A program made the position numbers and the translations under genes. The notes below the pieces were generated by a model. It searched no databases, was not told where the DNA came from, and saw only the letters and a program-made list of their open reading frames with translations. Shown here in pieces: positions 54,179 to 64,000 of a stretch of 64,000 bases of DNA (positions within the stretch are counted from its first letter, which is position 1; each line of letters starts with the position of its first letter). Source of the stretch: Marinobacter daqiaonensis (GTDB taxonomy: Bacteria > Pseudomonadota > Gammaproteobacteria > Pseudomonadales > Oleiphilaceae); NCBI RefSeq assembly GCF_900115285.1, contig NZ_FOYW01000001.1, forward strand, positions 2,515,272-2,579,271, given 5' to 3'.

Positions 54179-54694
54179 ATGACAGCCAAAGATGCCGATA
54201 CTGCTTCCGCCACCATCCGTAAACCAGTAAAGGATGATGGCTTCCGGCTCCACCAGCTGGTGGATGAGTGCCCGCCCCTTGATCCCAATTCCATCTACTG
54301 CAACCTCCTGCAGTGCAGTCACTTCGCTGACACGGGCGCCGCTGCGGAAATCGACGGCGACATGGTCGGTTTCGTCTCAGGATACATCCCCCCAAAGCAG
54401 CCAGAGACCATGTTCGTCTGGCAGGTAGCGGTCCATGAGAAAGGCCGCGGCCAGGGCCTCGCCAAGAGGATGCTCAAGGACATCGTGGCACGGGATGTCT
54501 GCAAGGGCGTGACCCACATGGAAACCACCATTACTGAAGACAACGAAGCGTCGTGGGCGCTTTTCCGCTCCTTTGCCCGGGACATGGGTGCCGAGGTGAC
54601 CTCTCACGAGCACTTCGAGAAAGAGAAGCACTTTGGCGGCAAGCACGATTCCGAGTTCCTGCTGCGTATCGGTCCCCTCGTCAACAAAGGCTGA
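54179..54694 (+). CDS. ectA: L-2,4-diaminobutyrate acetyltransferase EctA
   Basis: 171-aa GNAT. DECPPLDPNSIYCNLLQC is the family signature, WQVAVHEKGRGQGLAKRML the acetyl-CoA site, and METTITEDNEAS the substrate side. Makes N-gamma-acetyl-diaminobutyrate, the ectoine precursor. First gene after the promoter. Confidence 0.96.
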   Translation: MTAKDADTASATIRKPVKDDGFRLHQLVDECPPLDPNSIYCNLLQCSHFADTGAAAEIDGDMVGFVSGYIPPKQPETMFVWQVAVHEKGRGQGLAKRMLKDIVARDVCKGVTHMETTITEDNEASWALFRSFARDMGAEVTSHEHFEKEKHFGGKHDSEFLLRIGPLVNKG

Positions 54695-54842
54695 ATGCCA
54701 GCGAAGACTGAACCGACGATCAATTCTGCTTTAACGGGCCGGTGGAGGATAAGAGGAGCCTCCACCCCAGAGCCCCTGACACTGTGGAATGTACCGGTCG
54801 CGACCGAACCCCGTCCGGTACCCGCATCCCCTCGAACCTTAA

Positions 54843-56135
<1,293 letters not shown>

Positions 56136-56197
56136 GGCGCCAGTGGCACTCTGACCTCCTCTGGCCATTCATTCTGCAGGATAGCGACGGAAACACC

Positions 56198-57640
56198 ATG
56201 ACTAGCCAACAACATACTGTCGAGAAGATCGGCGGCACCTCCATGAGCAACTACGAGGCCGTTCGAGACAATATCATCATCGGCGGTCGCAAAAAGAGTG
56301 AACTCTACCAGCGTATCTTCGTGGTCTCCGCCTACGGCGGTGTCACCAACGAGCTTCTCGAGCACAAGAAGACCGGCGAGCCGGGTGTCTATGCCCTGTT
56401 CGCCGACGCCGAGTCCGACTGGGCCTGGGGTGATGATCTTACCAAGCTCGTGAAGTTCCTGACCGACCTGAACGGCGAACTCTTCCGCGACCCGATGCTC
56501 AAGCAGCAGGCCGACCAGTTCATCACCGACCGTGTCGAAGGGGTCCGCGGCTGCCTGATCGACCTCCAGCGCCTCTGCTCCTACGGCCAGTTCCAGCTGG
56601 AGGAGCACCTGCTCACCGTGCGGGAGATGCTGGCGGGCATCGGTGAGGCACACAGTGCCTTCAACACCGCCCTGAAGCTCCAGCAGGAGGGCATCAACGC
56701 CCGTTTCGTCGATCTCACGGGTTGGCGGGACAACGAACTGCTGCCCCTGGACGAGAAGCTCAAGCAGGCCTTCGATGCCGTTGACCTGAGTCGCGAGCTG
56801 CCTATCGTTACCGGTTATGCCCAGTGCAAGGAAGGTCTGATGCGGACCTTCGACCGGGGTTACAGCGAGATGACATTCAGCCGGGTGGCGGTGATCACCA
56901 ACGCCCGTGAAGCGGTGATCCACAAGGAATATCACCTGAGCTCCGCCGACCCGAACATTGTCGGCGCGGACAAGGTGGTACCCCTGGGTCGCACCAACTA
57001 TGACGTCGCGGACCAGCTGGCCAACCTGGGGATGGAGGCGATCCACCCCCGTGCGGGTAAGGGGCTGCGCCAGAATGAGATTCCGCTGCGGGTGATGAAC
57101 ACCTTCGAACCGGAGCACACCGGTACCCTGATCACCGGCGACTACGTCAGCGAGAAGGCCCGGGTGGAAATCATTGCCGGTGCAAAGGGCATCTTCGCCA
57201 TCGAGGTGTTCGACCAGGATATGCAGGGAGAGCCCGGTTCCGACCGCCGTATCCTCGATATCCTGACCCGGTTCAAGGTCCGCTTCGTGTCGAAGGACAC
57301 CAATGCCAATACCATTACCCACTACGTCAACAGCACTCTCAAGCATGTCAAACGGGTGGTGAAGGCGCTGCAGGAAGAGTTCCCGAACGCTGAGGTCAAT
57401 ACCCGCAAGGTGGCCCTGGTGTCAGCGGTTGGCAGTGACCTGAAGGTGCCCGGCATCCTGGCCCGTTCCGTCAAGGCCCTGGCGGACGAGGACATCAGCG
57501 TGCTGGCCATCCACCAGTGCATGCGCCAGGTGGACATCCAGTTTGTGGTGGACGAGGATGACTACGAGAAGGCCATCGTGGCCCTTCATGCCGTGCTGAT
57601 CGAGCCCCACAACCACGAATACGCCATCGTGGCGGCCTGA
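56198..57640 (+). CDS. ask: ectoine-type aspartokinase Ask_Ect
   Basis: 480 aa. VEKIGGTSMSNYEAVR (kinase start), FVVSAYGGVTNELLEHKK, Asp-binding TGYAQCKEGLMRTFDRGYSE, C-terminal ACT domains (~345-480) with VALVSAVGSDLKVPGILARS. This is the dedicated ectoine-cluster aspartokinase, largely free of Lys/Thr feedback in studied cases. It follows ectB by 62 bases, in the place where ectC usually stands. Confidence 0.93.
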   Translation: MTSQQHTVEKIGGTSMSNYEAVRDNIIIGGRKKSELYQRIFVVSAYGGVTNELLEHKKTGEPGVYALFADAESDWAWGDDLTKLVKFLTDLNGELFRDPMLKQQADQFITDRVEGVRGCLIDLQRLCSYGQFQLEEHLLTVREMLAGIGEAHSAFNTALKLQQEGINARFVDLTGWRDNELLPLDEKLKQAFDAVDLSRELPIVTGYAQCKEGLMRTFDRGYSEMTFSRVAVITNAREAVIHKEYHLSSADPNIVGADKVVPLGRTNYDVADQLANLGMEAIHPRAGKGLRQNEIPLRVMNTFEPEHTGTLITGDYVSEKARVEIIAGAKGIFAIEVFDQDMQGEPGSDRRILDILTRFKVRFVSKDTNANTITHYVNSTLKHVKRVVKALQEEFPNAEVNTRKVALVSAVGSDLKVPGILARSVKALADEDISVLAIHQCMRQVDIQFVVDEDDYEKAIVALHAVLIEPHNHEYAIVAA

Positions 57641-57667
57641 CGGGCAGAGTCCCGTTCAGGTAAACGG

Positions 57668-57708
57668 GTTACCTTCGGGTGAAACCGGTCGCTTCACCCG
57701 ACGGTAAC
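57668..57708. other. long imperfect hairpin after the ectoine cluster
   Basis: GTTACC/GGTAAC and TCGGGTGAA/TTCACCCGA arms (57668-57673 with 57703-57708, 57675-57683 with 57693-57701) give a 15-bp stem with one mismatch and a 9-base loop, 27 bases after the ask stop. No T tract follows, so it is a transcript-end structure or a structured RNA rather than a classical terminator. Confidence 0.62.
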
Positions 57709-57932
57709 GGAGGTTGTCTTGCCTCCTGATCGGCGGCATCCGGTGCGACTGCACCGGGTGCTGGCCGATCCCTTCCCACCCCTGTATTTCCCGCCTTTCC
57801 GAAACCTCCGATAACGTTCCTTTGCCCCATCAACCCGGGCAATCTGTGGGGCCTGCCGGTGCGTAAAAACAGATGTACGCACGGCCCGGCACCGCCGGGC
57901 ACAAGCATTCACTGGTAATAATCAGAGTGCCT

Positions 57933-58904
57933 ATGGCCAACGAAACCATGATCGATCAGCCCGAAACCCTGGTGTCCCGCTATTTCAGGGACGTCTCAGA
58001 ACACGACCTGTTGACGGATGCCCGTGAGAAACGGCTTTCGCGACAGCTGATGCGTTGTTTCAGAGTGCTGTCAGAGTCATCAGGCCTGCCGACCCCAACG
58101 ACGATACGGGAGGCGAGGGAATGCTATGACGAGGCTTCCGTGTCGATGCGCTTGCGCCGCGCCCGTGCCCTGATCGAAGGCAACAGGGAGCTGCTGATCC
58201 GCAGCAACCTGCGTCTGGCCGTACACATTGCAAGACGCCACAGCCAACAGGGCGGTATGGACATGACAGACCTTATCCAGGATGCCAACGTGGGTCTGAT
58301 CAAGGCGGTGGACCGTTTTGATCCGGCCCGGGGCTTCCGCTTTTCCACCTATGCCTACTGGTGGATCACCGAAGAGGTTCGGCGCAGCCTCAAGCGTGGA
58401 CAACGGGTGGTGCATACTCCGGACCACATCATCGACGAGATCCGCCGCCTGCAGGCCGCAACCATGAAGCTGCACCACCAGCTTGCCCGCCAGCCGAGAC
58501 AGAGTGAGCTGGCCCGGGAGCTGGAGGTAGAGCCGTCGCGCATCAGTGAGATCCGCGGATTCGCCCAGACCGAGCTGTCCACGGCGCTGCCCATTGGTGA
58601 CGACACCTCCGCCTCACTCGGCGACACCCTGGAGGACGATCAGTGGAACCCGGTGAAAGTTGCCCAGGGCAGTGATCACGGACAGGTTCTCAAGGGACTG
58701 CTGGCTCACCTCAGTGCCCGCGAGCAGGACGTGCTCAAACGGCGGTTCGGGCTCAACAGGCGGGAGGAAGAAACCCTTCAGGTCATCTCCGAGGACCTGG
58801 GCATCAGTCGCGAGCGTATACGTCAGATCGAAAAAGGTGCCATAAAAAAACTGCGCCAGCTGACGCAGGACCGGCCGGACGCAGATAACATTCTTTTCTC
58901 CTGA
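57933..58904 (+). CDS. group-2 sigma-70 factor (RpoS/RpoH-like)
   Basis: 323 aa. Regions 1.2-2.4 (PETLVSRYFRDVSEHDLLT; DMTDLIQDANVGLIKAVDRF; FRFSTYAYWWITEEVRRSL), region 3 (ELARELEVEPSRISEIRGFA), region 4.2 (TLQVISEDLGISRERIRQIE). Size and missing region 1.1 point to an RpoS-type or accessory group-2 factor. Start 57933 (MANET) is preferred, with GTG 57927 possible. Its place beyond the ectoine genes may mean osmotic-stress control, which is inference. Confidence 0.84.
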   Translation: MANETMIDQPETLVSRYFRDVSEHDLLTDAREKRLSRQLMRCFRVLSESSGLPTPTTIREARECYDEASVSMRLRRARALIEGNRELLIRSNLRLAVHIARRHSQQGGMDMTDLIQDANVGLIKAVDRFDPARGFRFSTYAYWWITEEVRRSLKRGQRVVHTPDHIIDEIRRLQAATMKLHHQLARQPRQSELARELEVEPSRISEIRGFAQTELSTALPIGDDTSASLGDTLEDDQWNPVKVAQGSDHGQVLKGLLAHLSAREQDVLKRRFGLNRREEETLQVISEDLGISRERIRQIEKGAIKKLRQLTQDRPDADNILFS

Positions 58905-58934
58905 GGAGTCATTCGGGAACGACAAAGGGGCTGG

Positions 58935-59381
58935 TCAGCGGAGATAGAGCCAGCCCATCACCACCGTCTGGCAAAGCACAACAATCAGCGTCAGGGTCAT
59001 ACGGAGCCGCCGATACCACCGGGGCCAGTAATTATAGAGCCAGCGTACATCGATCAGGCACAGGGCGAGGTAAGCAACGGGATAGACCAGAGTGCGCCAC
59101 TCAAGGGGAAGCAGCAGCGCAAGTCCTCCCACCAGGAAGAGCACCTGGCTGATGGCCAGGGTGACAATGGGTGACAGGGGGTAGCAGCGATTCTCCAGCT
59201 GCATGGCCACCGGCCAGTAGATCCCCGACATGAAGGCCAGGATGCCGGCACTGTAGATGTAGAACCAGCGGACCAGCCAATCGGCGTGGTCGGGCATGAC
59301 AAACAGGCCAATGGCGCCGGCCAGGAAGGGCAGCAGTCCGGCCAGGCCCACAAAGATGGCCAGTCTTTCCACCGATATCAC
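58935..59381 (-). CDS. DUF3429 membrane protein
   Basis: 148 aa, four or five helices (ERLAIFVGLAGLLPFLAGAI, YIYSAGILAFMSGIYWPVAM, VTLAISQVLFLVGGLALLLP). DUF3429 members are small membrane proteins of unknown function. Overlaps the DUF6482-like gene upstream by 4 bases, so co-translated. Convergent with the sigma gene. Confidence 0.8.
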   Translation of the reverse strand: MISVERLAIFVGLAGLLPFLAGAIGLFVMPDHADWLVRWFYIYSAGILAFMSGIYWPVAMQLENRCYPLSPIVTLAISQVLFLVGGLALLLPLEWRTLVYPVAYLALCLIDVRWLYNYWPRWYRRLRMTLTLIVVLCQTVVMGWLYLR

Positions 59382-59683
59382 TGTTTTCGCCCCTCAAGCC
59401 TGATCCTCAAGGGTTCCCTGTCATCCGGGTCGAGCCCGATCATTTCATCATAGGCGGATGGATGAACCAGCTCCGTTTTCCCGATATCCAGGTCACTCAG
59501 TTCGTTCTGGGCCTCATGGGCGCTTCGGAACAGTCTGCTCTGGCCATTCTCATCGGACAGGATGAGAGGCTCTCCTTGAATATGAAGCCTGGCCAGGTAG
59601 CCCTGCCCCTCGATGGACAGGATTTCCAGCAGCGTAACAGGCGCGATGTCAGCCTCGTGAAGCTCGGCAAGTGTAATGCGCAC
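59378..59683 (-). CDS. DUF6482-like small protein
   Basis: 101 aa from a GTG start at 59683, which has GGGGAA 7 bases ahead; an in-frame ATG at 59728 lacks one. LLEILSIEGQGYLARLHIQ and RSAHEAQNELSDL match the small cytoplasmic family I recall as DUF6482 (Pseudomonas/Marinobacter). Function unknown. Coupled to the DUF3429 gene by a 4-base overlap. Confidence 0.66.
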   Translation of the reverse strand: MRITLAELHEADIAPVTLLEILSIEGQGYLARLHIQGEPLILSDENGQSRLFRSAHEAQNELSDLDIGKTELVHPSAYDEMIGLDPDDREPLRIRLEGRKQ

Positions 59684-59752
59684 AGGAAATTCCCCGACTG
59701 ATGAACGTGGCAATGAGTACAAGGGCATTTACGCCCGCCAGAAGGGGTAAGA

Positions 59753-60370
59753 TCATCGGGGTGGTAAGAAAAATTGATCCCTGGAGCCCAGTTCACGGCA
59801 GGGTCCGTGAGAGGGACACTGCACCAGGTGGTCGTTGACCATGCCCGTGGCCTGCATGAAAGCATAGACAATGGTCGGGCCGACGAAATTGAAGCCATGC
59901 TTTTTCAGGGCCTTGGACATCGCTTCAGATTCGGGGGTGGTTACCGGAACCTCATGGAAGCTCTGCCACTGATTCTGTACCGGCCGGTAATCCACGAACG
60001 ACCACAGGAATTCGCTGAAGGATTCGCCCCGCTCACGAAAGTCCAGGAATCCCCTGGCATTCCGGATGATCGACTCCACTTTCAGGCGATTGCGGATGAT
60101 TCCCGGATTTTCCAGTAATTCCGCAATCTTTCTGTCGTCGTACCGGGCAATTTTTTCAGCGTCGAAGCCGTCGTAGGCCTGACGGTAGCTTTCCTGTTTG
60201 CGAAGGATGGTGATCCAGCTCAGGCCGGCCTGCTGACCATCCAGGCAGAGCTTTTCAAACAGGGCCTCCTCCCGGGTTTCCGGTCGCCCCCAGACTTCGT
60301 CATGATAGGCCACGTAGAGCGGATCGGTGCCACACCAGGGGCAGCGCTCCTCGGGAAGGGGCTGGTTCAT
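59753..60370 (-). CDS. tag: DNA-3-methyladenine glycosylase I
   Basis: 205 aa. CPWCGTDPLYVAYHDEVWG (zinc Cys10 and His23), WITILRKQESYRQAYDGFD, NRLKVESIIRNARGFLDF, and C-terminal zinc ligands in NDHLVQCPSH. Removes 3-methyladenine from alkylated DNA. Start overlaps the PPTase stop by 4 bases. Confidence 0.94.
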   Translation of the reverse strand: MNQPLPEERCPWCGTDPLYVAYHDEVWGRPETREEALFEKLCLDGQQAGLSWITILRKQESYRQAYDGFDAEKIARYDDRKIAELLENPGIIRNRLKVESIIRNARGFLDFRERGESFSEFLWSFVDYRPVQNQWQSFHEVPVTTPESEAMSKALKKHGFNFVGPTIVYAFMQATGMVNDHLVQCPSHGPCRELGSRDQFFLPPR

Positions 60371-61167
60371 GCCTCTCTCCGGCGATTGCTGTCCGCTCCG
60401 GATTCCCGGGGCTGGGGGTACTGGCGTAAGGGGCAGATCACCCAGGGCTGCTCTGACAGCGACTCCAGCTCCGCCGGATTCAGATGGGCTTCGTCACTGC
60501 CCCGTACCCGGTGCAGGGATGGCGCCGCATCGCCGGACTCGTCCTGCCAGACCGCGGCGATCATGTAGCCCTCGGCCTCGGTGAGGGCAGCATGCCAGTT
60601 CTCGTCAGGCCGGTCGCCAATGAGCTCCAGGTTGGCGCTTACCCTCAGGCTTCGCAGGTTGTTGGCGATCCCCCGTCCGGTGGCCTTGAGCCAGGCCTCC
60701 TTGAGGGTCCATACCTTGAGAAAGGCTTCATGGCTGCCCCGGGTGAGCAGCCAGTCCTGTTCCTCCTCGGTGAACCAGCGCCGGACGATGCGGCGCCAGT
60801 TGGTCTCCCGGTAGAGCGGCTCGATGTCGACGCCCAGGCCAGGGCGGGAGGATACCGCGCAGGCGGACATGCCGTGACTGTGGCTGAGGGAGAGGTGCCA
60901 ACCGGCTGGCTCGGCGGAGGCCACCGGCCGGCCATGGACCGGCCGGCACAGGTGCGGTGGCCGACCGCTGACCCCGTGCAGGGCCTGCCGGACCAGCCAG
61001 CGGCTGTGGACGAATTCCATCAGCCGGCCGGTGGCCATCCCCGAGGCCACCTCCTGCTCATAGGGACCCAGCCAGTCCGGGAAATCGTAGGGTTCCAGCG
61101 GCTGCCGGCCCAGCCAGACGGAGACCCGGGCGCGTTCAGGGTTGGAGTCGTTGGATGTTCCAGCCAT
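60367..61167 (-). CDS. 4'-phosphopantetheinyl transferase (Sfp type)
   Basis: 266 aa. WHLSLSHSHGMSACAV, GVDIEPLYRETNW (metal-binding Asp-Glu), WFTEEEQDW, FLKVWTLKEAWLKATGRG. Activates carrier proteins, which implies a PKS, NRPS or fatty acid synthase partner elsewhere. ATG 61167 follows AGGAG at 5 bases; it overlaps pdxH by 32 bases. The longer frame upstream is antisense to pdxH. Confidence 0.86.
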   Translation of the reverse strand: MAGTSNDSNPERARVSVWLGRQPLEPYDFPDWLGPYEQEVASGMATGRLMEFVHSRWLVRQALHGVSGRPPHLCRPVHGRPVASAEPAGWHLSLSHSHGMSACAVSSRPGLGVDIEPLYRETNWRRIVRRWFTEEEQDWLLTRGSHEAFLKVWTLKEAWLKATGRGIANNLRSLRVSANLELIGDRPDENWHAALTEAEGYMIAAVWQDESGDAAPSLHRVRGSDEAHLNPAELESLSEQPWVICPLRQYPQPRESGADSNRRREA

Positions 61168-61771
61168 CATGGCTCCTGAGGTATTCAAAACGGTCATGCA
61201 GGCGGCTGGGGCGCCCCTGCCAGAATTCGATCCGTTCCGGAATGACCCGGTAGCCACCCCAGAACGACGGCAAGGGTACCTCACCATCGCCGAATTTTCG
61301 CTTGATCTCGGCCACTTTCTGCTCGAGAAGGCCGCGGGAGCTGATCGCTTTGCTCTGTTCGGAGACCCAGGCCCCCAGCTGACTGCCCCTGGGTCGGCTG
61401 GCAAAGTAACGCATGGACTCGGTCTTGCTCACCTGGGCGACGGTGCCCTGGATAATCACCTGCCGATTGAGGCCCAGCCAGGGAAACAACAGCGCGGCCC
61501 GTGGATTTTCCTCCAGCTCCTTGGCCTTGCGACTGCCATAATTGGTATAGAATACGAAGCCCTGGTGGTCGAAATATTTCAGCAGTACCGTGCGCAGGTC
61601 CGGCTGCAGGTCCGAACCTGCGGTGGCCAGGGACATGGCATTGGGTTCGAGAATGCCAGCTTCCCGTGCGTCCTCGAACCATTTCTCGAACTGTTGGACC
61701 GGGTCGTTGTCCAGCTGCTCGCGATCAAGGCCTTCGCTCTCGAAATCGCGGCGCATATCACCTATATCCAT
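61136..61771 (-). CDS. pdxH: pyridoxamine 5'-phosphate oxidase
   Basis: 211-aa FMN enzyme making pyridoxal 5'-phosphate. DPVQQFEKWFEDARE, RTVLLKYFDHQGFVFYTNY, AALLFPWLGLNRQVIIQG, RPRGSQLGAWVSEQS, C-terminal WNIQRLQP (substrate Arg and FMN contact). Divergent from the DUF748 gene; overlapped by the PPTase gene. Confidence 0.95.
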   Translation of the reverse strand: MDIGDMRRDFESEGLDREQLDNDPVQQFEKWFEDAREAGILEPNAMSLATAGSDLQPDLRTVLLKYFDHQGFVFYTNYGSRKAKELEENPRAALLFPWLGLNRQVIIQGTVAQVSKTESMRYFASRPRGSQLGAWVSEQSKAISSRGLLEQKVAEIKRKFGDGEVPLPSFWGGYRVIPERIEFWQGRPSRLHDRFEYLRSHDGWNIQRLQP

Positions 61772-61864
61772 CGGAGTTTCCTGATATAAAGGTTGGGTTC
61801 GAATCTACGGTTCTATATTCTTTCAGGATCAAGCGCGATTTAGAACCGCAAAGGAGCCACTGCA

Positions 61865-64000
61865 GTGACCAAGACCGCCCGTCGTAAACCCGCCTACCGC
61901 CGATGGTGGTTCTGGCTGCTGGTTCTGGCGCTGGTTTATTGTGTGATTGGCTTCGGCCTGGTGCCGCTCTACCTCAACTCCGCCATTCCCGATCGGCTGG
62001 AACGTCACCTGGGCTGGTCCGCCAAGGCCCGTGAGATCACCTTCAACCCTTTTTCCTTCAGTGTCGGGATCGACCGGCTGGAAGCCACCGATGACGGCGG
62101 ACTTACGGTGATGTCGGTGCGTCAGGCCGATCTGAACCTTGGCCTGTTCCAGCTTGTGAAAGGGACGCTCCATCTCCAGCAACTGACCCTCGACGATCCT
62201 TACCTTCGACTGGACCTGAGGGCTGATGGTCAGGTGAATGTTCTGGAAGACTGGCGTAGCCACAGCGCGTCCAGGGAGAACGGCACGCCCGAAGAAACCG
62301 GGTACAGCGTGTTCCTGGGGGAGACCACTGTCAACAATGGAAGGGTCCTGGTACGGGACTTTAGCGAAACCGGCGAGCAGGATGAGCCCAGGGAGTTCCG
62401 GATTGAACCCCTGGGCCTGACCCTGAATGACGTCGCCACCTGGGCGCAGGAAGACCCGGGCGATTACTCGCTGCGCGCGGTCATGGGGGATCAGGTGATC
62501 GAGTGGGAAGGCACCCTGGGCCTGGCTCCGGTCTGGTCCAATGGCCGGATGTCCCTCAGCAATGTGAGCGGCGACACGCTCCGGGCTCTGGTTGAACCAT
62601 GGTTCCCCTACCGCATTGGCGCTGGTCGCCTGTCCGCCACCACCGCTTTTCAGTTTGCCTATGATGACCAGGGTGTGGCCCTGGCGACCCGTGAAGGCCA
62701 GGTGTCGGCCGAGGATGTCGAGCTCGCCACGAGGGGGGACAGCAGCACGGTCCTCGCTCGCGCCGGAACCCTCGACCTGGAGGCCGTTGCCTTCAACCTT
62801 GACGGCCCGGAGCTGGTGATTTCGGTGGTGAACGGCGCACAGCTCGAGCTGATGGCGACGGTGGATGCGGAGGGGGCGTTTAATCTCACGGCGCCCTTTC
62901 AGCCGGGCGCCGGAAGCAAATCGTCCCCGTCGACCCCGAACCCCGACGACTATGGCCTGAGGTGGTCCGTTGGCACCGTGAATCTCGGGGACAGTGTGAT
63001 CGACTGGCGGGATAATCGTCCCGACACGCCGGTTACCGCAAGTTTCCGGGACGTTAACCTGACCCTCGGAGCCATGACCGAACGTCTTGAGGAGCCGGTC
63101 ACCTACCAGCTGACTGCCACCCTCGCCAGGGGCGGTGCCTTCTCTGCCAATGGCCAGTTCACGCTGTCGCCTCTGACGTTCGAGGGGGGCGTCAACCTTG
63201 ACCAGGTGGTGCTGCCCCCCTTTAACGGTTACCTGCAGGAAATCAGTCGCCTCGACGTGCAGGAGGGCATTGTAAGTCTGTCTGGCAACGTCGATATCGA
63301 TGTCCAGGACGACCCCCTGACGGGCACCTTCAGCGGGCGTGGCAGCATCAGCCAGTTCAACGCCCGCCTGCAGAATAGCGAAGAGCCGCTGGTGAGCTGG
63401 CGGGAACTGCGGCTGGATCCCATCGAGTACAATTTCGCCCCTGCCCGCCTGGAGCTGGGCACGGTGGTGATTTCCGAGCCAGAGCTGAATATTGTCAACC
63501 GCCGCGACGCGGGCCATAACCTGGGCCAGGTTATGCGCTCCGGCGAAAGCCGGTCGGATGGCTCCGGAACAGCGCCGGACACGGCTGAGGATAGGCCCGA
63601 AATGATCTTCCGACTGCGTCAGCTGGAGTTGGAGAGCGCGGAACTTCATTATACCGACCAGACCCTGAGCCCCACCTTTACCACCCGCGTACACAATCTG
63701 CAGGCTGTCGTATCCGGGCTCAGCAATGTGACCCCCCAGGAAGGGCGGTTTACCCTCAATGGCCGAGTGAGTGATAACGCGACTCTTCAGGCGAACGGAA
63801 CCATTGCCACCCTGGGCACCGATGAACCCGCAGAGCTGGATCTGAAGCTGGCGGATCTGTCGATGCCGGTGGTCAATCCCTATTTCGTCCGGTACCTGGG
63901 TTACCGTGTCGACGGTGGACGCCTCGCTGTGGATGCCACCTATCGCCTGGAGGGCACGGTCATTGAGGGAACCAACACGGTCCGGCTTGACCGGCTGGAA
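61865..64000 (+). CDS. DUF748-family AsmA-like protein, 3'-truncated
   Basis: A GTG at 61865, with AGGAG 8 bases ahead, opens a frame free of stops to the window end (712 codons). It starts VTKTARRKPAYRRWWFWLLV, a single N-terminal membrane anchor, then a long beta-rich region (FSVGIDRLEATDDGGLTVMS, VNPYFVRYLGYRVDGGRLAV) typical of DUF748/AsmA-like proteins now linked to lipid transport across the periplasm. The gene continues past the window. The 621-aa minus-strand frame over it is spurious. Confidence 0.86.
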   Translation, partial: MTKTARRKPAYRRWWFWLLVLALVYCVIGFGLVPLYLNSAIPDRLERHLGWSAKAREITFNPFSFSVGIDRLEATDDGGLTVMSVRQADLNLGLFQLVKGTLHLQQLTLDDPYLRLDLRADGQVNVLEDWRSHSASRENGTPEETGYSVFLGETTVNNGRVLVRDFSETGEQDEPREFRIEPLGLTLNDVATWAQEDPGDYSLRAVMGDQVIEWEGTLGLAPVWSNGRMSLSNVSGDTLRALVEPWFPYRIGAGRLSATTAFQFAYDDQGVALATREGQVSAEDVELATRGDSSTVLARAGTLDLEAVAFNLDGPELVISVVNGAQLELMATVDAEGAFNLTAPFQPGAGSKSSPSTPNPDDYGLRWSVGTVNLGDSVIDWRDNRPDTPVTASFRDVNLTLGAMTERLEEPVTYQLTATLARGGAFSANGQFTLSPLTFEGGVNLDQVVLPPFNGYLQEISRLDVQEGIVSLSGNVDIDVQDDPLTGTFSGRGSISQFNARLQNSEEPLVSWRELRLDPIEYNFAPARLELGTVVISEPELNIVNRRDAGHNLGQVMRSGESRSDGSGTAPDTAEDRPEMIFRLRQLELESAELHYTDQTLSPTFTTRVHNLQAVVSGLSNVTPQEGRFTLNGRVSDNATLQANGTIATLGTDEPAELDLKLADLSMPVVNPYFVRYLGYRVDGGRLAVDATYRLEGTVIEGTNTVRLDRLE

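Noticed and set aside
61829-63694. 621-codon open frame on the minus strand
   Set aside because: It lies antisense to a continuous DUF748 frame on plus that has a ribosome-binding site, a membrane anchor and family-typical sequence; the minus translation is low-complexity and resembles nothing.

Overview
The window looks like chromosomal DNA of a marine, moderately halophilic gammaproteobacterium, most likely Marinobacter or a close relative. This is inferred from the GC-rich, densely packed genes, the ectoine genes, an OprI/Lpp-type lipoprotein, NhaP2, SulP, RND efflux and IlvD; no database search was possible. Genes lie on both strands in short operons. There is one tRNA (Gly-CCC) and no rRNA, CRISPR array, phage or transposase gene.

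Layout. 0-20.6 kb is mostly core: the end of queE, an ExeM/NucH-type nuclease, an orphan BrxR/CapW-like WYL regulator, an MFS/MarR pair, a UPF0016 Mn exporter behind a yybP-ykoY riboswitch with its own promoter, an L,D-transpeptidase, an NfeD/slipin pair, an Lpp-like lipoprotein and a second L,D-transpeptidase, a K+/H+ antiporter, tRNA-Gly, NDH-2, ilvD and a TetR-controlled AhpD-like gene. 20.6-25.6 kb is the most unusual part: a minus-strand set of an 808-aa fusion (tubulin-tyrosine-ligase-like ATP-grasp, PqqD-like and HprK-like regions), a 92-aa protein ending in a long Glu-Gly tail, a DinB protein, and a c-type cytochrome whose N-terminus and Glu-Gly tract resemble those of the 92-aa protein. 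I read this as a candidate peptide or protein modification system that acts on tubulin-tail-like acidic tracts.

25.6-31.3 kb holds an ArsR-rhodanese/DsrE/MFS sulfur-sensing locus, a sterol-desaturase-like hydroxylase, an ECF sigma/zinc-finger anti-sigma pair behind a small ORF, and an ADP-ribosylglycohydrolase. 31.3-41 kb is accessory in character: two alpha/beta hydrolases sharing an upstream 16-mer, a minimal merR/merF-merA locus, FMN reductase, SDRs, aldehyde dehydrogenase, a mini 2OG-Fe(II) oxygenase and two gene remnants.

41-54 kb holds SulP plus tandem USP, an RND efflux pair, a TVP38-disulfide reductase fusion, and a radical SAM / Na+ symporter / metallophosphatase run interrupted by a long inverted repeat. 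54-57.7 kb is an ectoine cluster (ectA, ectB, ask) without ectC. It is followed by a group-2 sigma-70 factor, small DUF genes, tag, an Sfp-type PPTase, pdxH and a DUF748 gene that runs off the end.
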